A program made the translations under genes and the position numbers. A DNA stretch of 64,000 nucleotides from Planctomycetota bacterium (lineage in GTDB: Bacteria > Planctomycetota > UBA1135). This document shows, piece after piece, positions 53,084 to 60,251 of the stretch; position 1 is the first letter of the stretch; each line of letters opens with the position of its first letter. The notes under the pieces are model-generated. The model made no database searches and was not told the DNA's origin. It saw only the letters and a program-made list of their open reading frames with translations. The stretch covers positions 420,695 through 484,694 of the forward strand of contig QQUA01000002.1 in NCBI GenBank assembly GCA_008501825.1, written 5' to 3'.

Positions 53084-53986
53084 CTATCTAAATGGCGAAG
53101 CTTGAAGGATCTGAGCCACAATCGGATCGTGAACCCGCCGTTCCAAGGAGATGGCAAAGAAGCGCTCTTGCACCTCATCCAATACCCCGATGGGGCGTAC
53201 CTTGTACTGACGGCATATTTCCTCCTGCAAAGCAAACGGCGCCGGAAAGACAGCTTTAATCTTTTGCCCGAACGTTTTGAGTAGAGCGCTATCTTCCATT
53301 TCCCCGATCACGTTCGGGACGATTTCCTGGCCTTCAAACCAATGCTCCAGGGCCGGTCGAATGGAAGAACCTTCCGTAGGCCACAGTAGGGCCGTTTGAT
53401 GGAGAGATTTAGGAAAACCGGAGCGCAAGCCCTTGGCCAAAGGGCTGCTGGCGAACAGGGCAATGGCAGAAGAACCTAATTTGTGAGCATAGGCTCGAAC
53501 ACCGAGCCCCGGAGTTAGGGGGCGATCGCTTAAGACAAGATCCAGACGATGAACGGCCAAATCGGCCAACAATTGCTCGAACTTCCCTTCCCGCACCACC
53601 AAGTGAATTTTGGGTTTCTGATCCAGGAACAACGGCTCCAAGATGGTTTGAACCGCCAGCTTCGGCAGAACGTCCAAAGCGCCGACAACGAAGCGGAGCG
53701 GGACAAAGTCCTGTTGCAATCGCAAGGCGTCGACCAAGTCGTGCCCGAGCGTGAAAATCTGCTCCGCATAAGAATAGACCAACTTGCCTAGCTCGGTCGG
53801 CACCACCCCACGCCCCTGCTTTCTTAACAAGGGCCCGCCAAGAGTTTTCTCCAGCTTGCGAAGCTGAATGCTGATCGTCGATTGGGTCAGGTGGAGATTG
53901 CGGGCAGCTTGGGTAACGCTGCCCTGCTGAACTACAGCCCAGAAGTAGCGCAGATGCTGAAAGTTAAGCTGATCGGGGCGTAGCAT
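53084..53986 (-). CDS. nhaR: NhaR-like LysR-family regulator
   Basis: 300 residues. The N-terminal winged HTH reads LNFQHLRYFWAVVQQGSVTQAARNLHLTQSTISIQLRKLEKTLGG, with NhaR-like LLRKQGRGVVPTELGKLVYSYA. The effector domain has RFVVGALDVLPKLAV, characteristic of NhaR. Family knowledge: NhaR activates Na+/H+ antiporter genes in response to sodium. It is divergent from the stress protein and antiporter genes, which agrees. A 17-base palindrome containing a T-N11-A motif lies immediately before its start. Confidence 0.9.
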   Translation of the reverse strand: MLRPDQLNFQHLRYFWAVVQQGSVTQAARNLHLTQSTISIQLRKLEKTLGGPLLRKQGRGVVPTELGKLVYSYAEQIFTLGHDLVDALRLQQDFVPLRFVVGALDVLPKLAVQTILEPLFLDQKPKIHLVVREGKFEQLLADLAVHRLDLVLSDRPLTPGLGVRAYAHKLGSSAIALFASSPLAKGLRSGFPKSLHQTALLWPTEGSSIRPALEHWFEGQEIVPNVIGEMEDSALLKTFGQKIKAVFPAPFALQEEICRQYKVRPIGVLDEVQERFFAISLERRVHDPIVAQILQASPFR

Positions 53987-53987
53987 T

Positions 53988-54004
53988 CATTGATTATATC
54001 AATG
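53988..54004. promoter_or_regulatory. LysR-type operator palindrome
   Basis: CATTGAT-TAT-ATCAATG has perfect 7-bp arms and contains the T-N11-A signature of LysR sites. It is centred 131 bases before the uspA-like ATG and just outside the nhaR ATG. An AT-rich run (54006-54030) follows and could hold the rightward promoter. Confidence 0.6.
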
Positions 54005-54134
54005 GATTTAAATTAAAAAATAAATTTGATCTCTATCCCCGAAGGCCTCAAAAGGACCTCCACGGCGCTGGGACTTGTTCCATTCACCCTCGCCACGGCC
54101 GGAATCGGCCGATCCTTCAACAAAACCCAATCTC

Positions 54135-54965
54135 ATGAAACGCATCCTTCTCGGCTTGGGCGGCACGCCGCTGACCCGAGTGGCCACGGACCAGGCGATG
54201 GCTTTGGCAATTCGCCACCAGGCCGCACTCACCGGAACCACGGTGGTAGATCGCCGCCGGCTCAGTCAGGTGGGAATCTTTCCCGCAGGAGCCGGCCAGG
54301 CGGCTCAGCGGGTCTTGAATCGCAGATTGACCATCACCGAAGAAGCCGTTGAGCGCGCGATCGCCAGCTTCCAGTACCTCTGCTGGGAAGCCGGCGTCCA
54401 GAGCCAAGTGTTACGCGAGGAAGGTGATCCCTTTCAGGTCATGGCCAAACAATCCCGCTTCCACGACCTTTCCATCTTTTCGCTTCGAAGCCTGTTCGAT
54501 TACGGCATTGTCGAGGACCCTCACGATGCCCTCTATCGGATTCTCATCCAAGGAGTCGGTCCAGTCCTCGGAGTCGGCCCTGACTCCGGCGCAGTGCGAC
54601 GGATCTTTTTTGGTTGGGACGGTTCCGACGCGGCGACCCGCGCTTTGAAGCACCTGGTTTTGTTACGGCCGTGGCCTGAGGCTCAGCTTCATTTAATTCG
54701 CTTCCACTCCCCTCAACAGAGTTCTCAAGCGAGAAAGTCCATTCATCAAGCGGTGGACTTCTGCCTGGAGCATGACATGCAAGCCGAGTTCAGCTTGAGC
54801 CTTCAATCTCCCTACCGCTCCTTCCTGCCTTCAGCCGAGGAGTGGGGTGCAGATTTGATTGCTCTCGGCTGTACCGGGCGCAATCCCCTAACCCGCAATG
54901 TAGTTCCTGACCTCGCCCTTCAAACCATCAAGACCTGGAATCGCTCCGTTTTCATGGCTACTTGA
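54135..54965 (+). CDS. Tandem universal stress protein (UspA family)
   Basis: 276 residues from ATG 54135. Two Usp-type halves: ILLGLGGTPLTRVATDQAMALAIRHQAALTGTTVVD, and RRIFFGWDGSDAATRALKHLVLLRPWPEAQLHLIRF ending DLIALGCTGRNPLTRNVVPDLALQTI. The second half keeps the nucleotide-site-like GxxGxxxxxxV-type turn (GCTGRNPLTRNVV); the first is degenerate. It is cytosolic. It precedes the antiporter by three bases, so it is co-transcribed and may regulate it, as the C-terminal Usp domains do in some antiporters. Confidence 0.9.
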   Translation: MKRILLGLGGTPLTRVATDQAMALAIRHQAALTGTTVVDRRRLSQVGIFPAGAGQAAQRVLNRRLTITEEAVERAIASFQYLCWEAGVQSQVLREEGDPFQVMAKQSRFHDLSIFSLRSLFDYGIVEDPHDALYRILIQGVGPVLGVGPDSGAVRRIFFGWDGSDAATRALKHLVLLRPWPEAQLHLIRFHSPQQSSQARKSIHQAVDFCLEHDMQAEFSLSLQSPYRSFLPSAEEWGADLIALGCTGRNPLTRNVVPDLALQTIKTWNRSVFMAT

Positions 54966-54968
54966 CCG

Positions 54969-56219
54969 ATGCGAAAAGTCGCTTTGTTCTCCCTGCTGTT
55001 GCTAGCCGGTCTCGTCGGCTCGCAAATCCTTCCCACCCTTCTGGGCTCAACCTTCACCAATTTGGCCCTCCCAATTCAAGTGCTCACGATGGTGGCCTTG
55101 GCCTTCATCATGATTCAAGTCGGGAGAGAATTTGAAATCGACAAGACCAAGTTAAGTGGCTACGGAAAAGACTATCTAGTCGCCATGACCGCGGCTGCTT
55201 TTCCCTGGATCTTTGTAACCGCCTACTTCCTGTTGGTGATGCTGCCAGCCGGATCCTGGCAACAAGGGGATGCTTGGAAAGAAACCCTCCTGGCCGGTCG
55301 TTTCGCCGCTCCAACTTCGGCAGGAGTCTTGTTCAGCATGTTGGCGGCCGCGGGCCTGGGTGCCACTTGGATGTTCAAGAAAACCCGCATTCTGGCGATC
55401 TTCGACGATCTCGACACGGTGCTGTTGATGATCCCCTTGAAGATGCTCATGGTCGGAATGGCTTGGCAGCTCGGACTGATCGTAGTATTGATGGCGGGAA
55501 TGCTTTGGGTGGCTTGGCGCTGGCTGAATTGCTTGAACCTGCCGAACCGTTGGCCGTGGATCTTGTTCTATTCCTCCGTCATCGTGGGGATCAGTGAATT
55601 GATCTACCACGGAAGCAAAACCATGCAAGCGGACGTTCCGATCCACATTGAGGTGCTCCTGCCGGCTTTCGTCCTGGGCTGCATCATGAAACCAGACCAC
55701 AAGGTGGAGCAACTTCCTCAAGAGAAAAAGGTGGCGACTACCATTTCAGCAGCCTTCATGGTTCTGGTGGGCTTAAGCATGCCGACGCTGTTCGGCTCCG
55801 GTACTTCATCCAGCAATAGCCTGACCGGTGCCATGCCCGCCATGAGCGGTTGGCAAATCGCCGGCCACGTTCTGGCGGTTTCGATTCTGGCCAATCTCGG
55901 CAAAATCTTCCCTTTGTTCTGCTACCGGGACGAAGCGAGTTGGAAGGAACGGTTGGCCGTCTGCGTAGCCATGTGGCCTCGGGGAGAAGTGGGAGCCGGC
56001 GTCCTGATTCTGGCTCTGGGTTACGGAATTGGCGGGCCCGTGGTTACGGTCGCCGTCTTGAGCCTGGCGCTGAATTTGGCTTGCACGGGATTGTTCATCC
56101 TCATGGTGCGAAAATTGCTCGTCGGAGCTGCGAAGGAGAAGAACTCTTTCCAGGCCGAGAGCATTCGCTCGAAGCCCATCAGAAACAAGCAGCCCCAGCC
56201 TGCTCTTTCCAGGTTCTGA
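54969..56219 (+). CDS. CPA2-family cation:proton antiporter
   Basis: 416 residues with about 12-13 membrane helices. It has the CPA2-type core: IMIQVGREFEID, LLAGRFAAPTSAGVLFSMLAAAGLG, and the acidic motif IFDDLDTVLLMIPLKM with an Asp-Asp pair expected to carry cation and proton. Family knowledge: Na+/H+ or K+/H+ exchange across the inner membrane. It is coupled to the stress protein and controlled, by inference, by the NhaR-like regulator. The C-terminal tail is short and basic, without TrkA domains, so the separate Usp protein may replace them. Confidence 0.9.
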   Translation: MRKVALFSLLLLAGLVGSQILPTLLGSTFTNLALPIQVLTMVALAFIMIQVGREFEIDKTKLSGYGKDYLVAMTAAAFPWIFVTAYFLLVMLPAGSWQQGDAWKETLLAGRFAAPTSAGVLFSMLAAAGLGATWMFKKTRILAIFDDLDTVLLMIPLKMLMVGMAWQLGLIVVLMAGMLWVAWRWLNCLNLPNRWPWILFYSSVIVGISELIYHGSKTMQADVPIHIEVLLPAFVLGCIMKPDHKVEQLPQEKKVATTISAAFMVLVGLSMPTLFGSGTSSSNSLTGAMPAMSGWQIAGHVLAVSILANLGKIFPLFCYRDEASWKERLAVCVAMWPRGEVGAGVLILALGYGIGGPVVTVAVLSLALNLACTGLFILMVRKLLVGAAKEKNSFQAESIRSKPIRNKQPQPALSRF

Positions 56220-56272
56220 GGCCAAAGAAGGATGAGGTGCGCACGACTCGCCGTTTGTTTCTGTGAAAATCC

Positions 56273-56298
56273 TGTAACCATGCTGGGGGGTAATCGTC
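56273..56298 (+). promoter_or_regulatory. ECF-type promoter upstream of the sigma fusion gene
   Basis: TGTAAC (56273-56278) and CGTC (56295-56298) are separated by 16 bases. This matches the AAC ... CGTC architecture recognised by many ECF sigma factors, for example sigma-X and sigma-W of Bacillus. Autoregulation by the downstream sigma fusion is the simplest reading. The implied leader is about 200 bases. Confidence 0.5.
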
Positions 56299-56368
56299 AT
56301 CCTTAAAGACAAGCCGTTCAAGGCACGGCAAGCGAAAGATGGCCGTTTCGGTCACTAACCCCCCGTTA

Positions 56369-56400
56369 GGGTTCGGGTCCAAGGAATTGGGCTCGAACCC
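56369..56400 (+). promoter_or_regulatory. 14-bp leader hairpin with GGAA loop
   Basis: GGGTTCGGGTCCAA pairs with TTGGGCTCGAACCC (two G-U pairs) around a GGAA loop, a GNRA-type tetraloop. It lies in the leader of the sigma fusion gene, 100 bases before the start. No T tract follows, so a regulatory or stabilising RNA element is likelier than a terminator. The surrounding 56220-56502 stretch has no gene. Confidence 0.55.
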
Positions 56401-56502
56401 GTTCCCATAGCACCGGGAAACTCGAACAGAAAAGCAAGAACAAGCCTAAATCTTCCGAGGAAATCCTGGACCCGATTCCGGTTGGGCGGGTACTACCTAT
56501 GT

Positions 56503-59500
56503 GTGGACCCGCTCACCGAGTTCGACTCGCTCCACGCCCGAGATGCCTTCCTGGGTCGGTTGGCCAGATCCCTGATCGGCGACGTACATCAAGCCGAGGA
56601 TGTCGCCCAAAGCACGTGGCTAGCCGCCTTGGAACAAGCAGAATCGGAAGCCCTTCCTCCCAAGGCCTGGTTGGCCGGCACCTTGCGGAGAGTTTGGGGT
56701 AAAACCCTTCGCGGTGAAACTCGGCGGACCGCACGGGAACGGAAATATTCCAAGCCGGACGTCACCGACCCGTTGCTCAAGGTGCTGAAACGGGAAGAAG
56801 CCCGGCGCTTGTTGTTGGAAGCCTTGGAAAGTTTGGAAGCACCGTATCGAAACTGCTTGCTTCTTCGGTATTTCGAAGGGCTTCCTCCTCGCACGATCGC
56901 TCTCCGTTTGGCCTTGCCGGTTGAAACGGTAAAAACTCGACTCCAGCGCGGAAAGCAACGCTTGCGTGCGCAGCTCGATCGGCAAATCGGCGGGGACAGA
57001 ACGGCTCTGGCACTTGCTCCATTGGCGAAGTTGGCTTCGACATCGCATCCCTCATCCCAAGCCTGGCCCACCATTTTTGGACTTAGCTTCATGTCCCTTC
57101 AAAACAAAATTCTGCTTGCCGTCGGCCTTCTTTTCGTGCTCGGTCTTTGGATGAGTTGGGAGACTCCCGAAGCCGCCCCGCCGGAGCCGGAACATGGATT
57201 GCAAACTCAGGGCCCGCCCCTCCAAGACCCTGAAGAACTCGAGCCCCAGCGAGAAAAGGCAGAACTAGAGGATCTAGGAACTAGAACTTCAACCCCGGCA
57301 CTTCCCAAGACGAGTGGCCATCTCTGGGTAAAGGTGCGCCATGAATCCGGTACCCCGGGATCTGCCGTGCCCATCGTGGTTCAGCGTTGGAATCGCCAAG
57401 GCCTCGGCAAGCAAACGCAGCTCGCCAATTCCGATCGTGATGGGATCGCTCGCTTCTCCGATTTAGCGCCTGGAACTGTTCGAATCTGGAGCCCCATCGG
57501 CGGCCAGAACCAAGCGGAAATCTCGGCGGGCAAAGTTACTCAAATGGAGTTGGTTTTGCAGGACACCTTAGCCATCCGAGGCAAGGTGCTGGACCCCGAA
57601 GGTCATCCGGTGGTCAAGGCAAAAATCTGGTCAGTCAGTATCCGCACAGACTGGTTGGGCACCCTCCAAGTGGCGGAAAGCAACCAGAACGGCGAATTCA
57701 CTTTGCCCTTCATAGCTCGATTTCGAGCTTTAGGAGCCACGGCTGAGGGTTGGGGGCCGTCCGAACTCTTCGATCTCCGGACGGTAGAAACCGAGAGTTC
57801 CTCAGCGGAAGTGAACTTAGTACTGAACTCCGAAGGCGGCGGCCTGCGCGGAAAGATTCTCAGCCATAAGAACCAACCCATAGCCGGAGCCCGCATCGCC
57901 GTTGGAGATCCGCCGGAAGTCGGCGCAGTCAACAGTCTCAGGGAATGGCCTTTGGTGTGGTCCACCTTTACGGCGGTCAGTGACTCCGAAGGGAACTTCG
58001 CTGTTCGTGGATTGAAAGCAGGAAAACAAACCGTCCACGTTCGGGCGGAAGGATTCGAACCCTTGACTTCTTGGTGCGACATCCCCGTAGGCGGTATTCA
58101 AAATTCCGATTTCATCTTGACTCCCGGTGTATCGGTTATCGGAACGGTTCGAGACCGAGTGGGAAACCCGGTATCCGATGCCCTGGTCCTGCTGCTGGAT
58201 GAACCGTTCACCGATCCCTACTTGACCCAAGGCCCAACCGATCCCGGAGCACCCTTTCGCCGACCGGCCACGGTTTCGGACGCAACCGGCAAGTACCGAC
58301 TGACAGATCTTCCGGCGGGCAGCCTCCATCTATATTCAGCAAAGGGAATTTCCGGCTTTACTGGTTCAGTAGATATTTTCCAACAGGGAGGCTCGGCCAA
58401 TCCCTATGAAGGATCCGATCAAGCAAGCCTCCAGGGATCAGCCGGCCAGCAACTGGAATGGAATCCGGTCTTGAATCGCGGCAGCCGAGTTTATGGCCGG
58501 ATTCTGTTCGCAGATGGCACTCCGATGGGCCTCATTACCGTCCGAGCTAAGGAAGAAACCGGCGACCAATACTTCATCGAAATTGCGAATAGGGACGGCT
58601 ACTATGAAATTCCCGGTTTGACTGCCGACCAGCGTTATGAGATTCGAGTTCTCTATCCTGCCTTGCCATCGGGAGCCCGCCCCATGGAAGAGCTCGGTGT
58701 CATGCCTTCGGAAACGCCTCTCGATTTTGTCGCCGACTTCTCCCCCACCTTGCGGCGCGAACCCGGTTTGGTCAAGGCCAGAATCGTGGATCAAGCCAAT
58801 CGGATCTTGGAATCAGCTCAATTGAAGTTCCATAGCGAGGAAATGATCATTCCGGCTGAAAAGGAAATGGACCTGTGGGTAGCCTCCCTGCCTCCAGGCC
58901 GCTATTACACGCGCATCGTAGAAGCGGATAAGACTCTCGGGTTTGGCGATTGGTTCGAAATATCCTCCGGCCAGGAAATCGATCTCGGAAACATCAGCAC
59001 GTCTCCCTCCTGCTCTTTGGTCGTCGATATCCATCGGCCTCCATCTCTTGAGGGAAAACAAGTATGGCTTTCTCTGGACACCGGATTTCCTCCGAGGCAC
59101 CCAGCCCTTCCCCTGGCTGCCAATCAGCAAACCATGCAATTCGATGATCTGAGCGAGGGCAGAGTTTGGCTAACGGCCGCTGGGCCCGGCATTGCGTACC
59201 AAAAGACCGCCATCCAATTGAATTCAGGTCAAAACAAAATTGCCCTTCATTTGGAACCGGCGGCGGTTTGTCCGGTCAAAATCGACTGCCAGGAAAGCCT
59301 TCGCCGAGGATTCGGAGATTTGACTCTGATCACTCGCCGTAGCGACGGCTCCCTTTATCTCGAAACCCGATGGAATGAACGCTGGGGCGGGAAACTACCG
59401 GTTGAATTCCAACTGTCGGTCCCTCCAGGGGGCTTACTTTGGGAAGCTCATACCACGAGCGGACTACGGGCTTCGGGGAAACTCGAGTCGGACGGCAGCA

Positions 59501-59538
59501 CGCAAAACCTGGAACCGGTAACTTGGATACTCCGATAA
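56503..59538 (+). CDS. Membrane-tethered ECF sigma factor fused to carboxypeptidase-regulatory-like domains
   Basis: 1011 residues from GTG 56503 (TTG 56482 is an alternative). Residues 1-165 are an ECF sigma factor. Region 2 reads FLGRLARSLIGDVHQAEDVAQSTWLAAL. Region 4 reads LLEALESLEAPYRNCLLLRYFEGLPPRTIALRLALPVETVKTRLQRGKQRLRAQL. One membrane helix follows at about 201-218 (ILLAVGLLFVLGLWMSW), then a Glu/Pro-rich linker. The outer part has repeated beta domains of the carboxypeptidase-regulatory type: IRGKVLDPEGHPVVKAKI, LRGKILSHKNQPIAGARI, VIGTVRDRVGNPVSDALV and VYGRILFADGTPMGLITV. The frame is open throughout. The sigma part would have to be released from the membrane or act there. No anti-sigma gene is adjacent. 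Confidence 0.88.
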   Translation: MDPLTEFDSLHARDAFLGRLARSLIGDVHQAEDVAQSTWLAALEQAESEALPPKAWLAGTLRRVWGKTLRGETRRTARERKYSKPDVTDPLLKVLKREEARRLLLEALESLEAPYRNCLLLRYFEGLPPRTIALRLALPVETVKTRLQRGKQRLRAQLDRQIGGDRTALALAPLAKLASTSHPSSQAWPTIFGLSFMSLQNKILLAVGLLFVLGLWMSWETPEAAPPEPEHGLQTQGPPLQDPEELEPQREKAELEDLGTRTSTPALPKTSGHLWVKVRHESGTPGSAVPIVVQRWNRQGLGKQTQLANSDRDGIARFSDLAPGTVRIWSPIGGQNQAEISAGKVTQMELVLQDTLAIRGKVLDPEGHPVVKAKIWSVSIRTDWLGTLQVAESNQNGEFTLPFIARFRALGATAEGWGPSELFDLRTVETESSSAEVNLVLNSEGGGLRGKILSHKNQPIAGARIAVGDPPEVGAVNSLREWPLVWSTFTAVSDSEGNFAVRGLKAGKQTVHVRAEGFEPLTSWCDIPVGGIQNSDFILTPGVSVIGTVRDRVGNPVSDALVLLLDEPFTDPYLTQGPTDPGAPFRRPATVSDATGKYRLTDLPAGSLHLYSAKGISGFTGSVDIFQQGGSANPYEGSDQASLQGSAGQQLEWNPVLNRGSRVYGRILFADGTPMGLITVRAKEETGDQYFIEIANRDGYYEIPGLTADQRYEIRVLYPALPSGARPMEELGVMPSETPLDFVADFSPTLRREPGLVKARIVDQANRILESAQLKFHSEEMIIPAEKEMDLWVASLPPGRYYTRIVEADKTLGFGDWFEISSGQEIDLGNISTSPSCSLVVDIHRPPSLEGKQVWLSLDTGFPPRHPALPLAANQQTMQFDDLSEGRVWLTAAGPGIAYQKTAIQLNSGQNKIALHLEPAAVCPVKIDCQESLRRGFGDLTLITRRSDGSLYLETRWNERWGGKLPVEFQLSVPPGGLLWEAHTTSGLRASGKLESDGSTQNLEPVTWILR

Positions 59539-59700
59539 ACGGGAAATCAAGCCAATCATCCATACTGGCATGCGTGCCCCATGGCAAGGGAACTCCTTAT
59601 TGTGGGCATAGCTTGCGCTTTTCGTGAAGTTTCCGTTTCCGGCCGGGGTTCGTCAAAACTCCGCGCTTAAAATCACTCCCTCCGGCCTTAACATTAATCC

Positions 59701-59747
59701 CGGCTGCGGTTTGACGATAGTCAATACCTGAGGCCTTCCCGCAGCCG
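59701..59747. repeat. Inverted repeat before the lipoprotein gene
   Basis: CGGCTGCGG (59701-59709) and CCGCAGCCG (59739-59747) are perfect 9-bp arms around 29 bases that include TTGACG. It lies 25 bases before the GTG start of the lipoprotein gene. It could terminate the sigma fusion transcript or serve as an operator. Confidence 0.4.
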
Positions 59748-59771
59748 ATCGTCTCTAAAACCATAGAACCC

Positions 59772-60251
59772 GTGAAATCTCTCTGGTCCTTTCTTGCGCT
59801 TCTCCTTCTGGCTTCTGCTTGCGCTTCACCCGAATCTCAGGCCGAAGTGGATCGTTCGGTGTTGTACTTTCCTCCTTTGTTCAAATACGTAGAAGAACCC
59901 AAGTACGCCTTCAGTGCCGCCGAACGCCAACGGGCGATCCAGGAGTACCGCAAATACGGGGCAGATACCCTATTCGAGTTAATCGTCGATCACGACGGAA
60001 AGGTGAAGCGAGCTCGCCTACTTCGTACGCAGGTTCGACGGGAATATCACCAAGAAATGATCGAACACGTTCGCAGGATGTCCTTTACTCAGGATGCCGA
60101 AAACCAAAAATATCGAGCCTTTTTCTTTCCCACCCGTTACCGCCTAAACGCCGAGTTTGAGTGGGTCGGCCTCGATCACTCCCCCAATCGGTTGGCTAAC
60201 TCTTTCGGAATGCAGAAGTGGGTCACGCTGATCGCCGGATTTTGCGGGTGA
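59772..60251 (+). CDS. Small lipoprotein with a TonB-like C-terminal pattern
   Basis: 159 residues from GTG 59772. A lipobox is clear (LLLLASAC), so the mature protein begins at a lipidated cysteine and is anchored to a membrane. The part DTLFELIVDHDGKVKRARLLRTQVRREYHQEMIEHVRRMSFTQ resembles the beta-alpha-beta of TonB C-terminal domains, although the match is loose. There is no proline-rich linker, so it is not a classical TonB. Its last 25 codons overlap the convergent gene. Function unknown. Confidence 0.75.
   Translation: MKSLWSFLALLLLASACASPESQAEVDRSVLYFPPLFKYVEEPKYAFSAAERQRAIQEYRKYGADTLFELIVDHDGKVKRARLLRTQVRREYHQEMIEHVRRMSFTQDAENQKYRAFFFPTRYRLNAEFEWVGLDHSPNRLANSFGMQKWVTLIAGFCG

Noticed and set aside
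56499..56702. ATG frame of 67 codons at the start of the sigma fusion gene.
   Set aside because: It is out of frame with the sigma domain and shows no protein-like pattern; GTG 56503 keeps the conserved frame.
59772..60251. Calling the lipoprotein a TonB energy transducer.
   Set aside because: It lacks the proline-rich linker and ExbB/ExbD neighbours; only a loose C-terminal pattern is shared.
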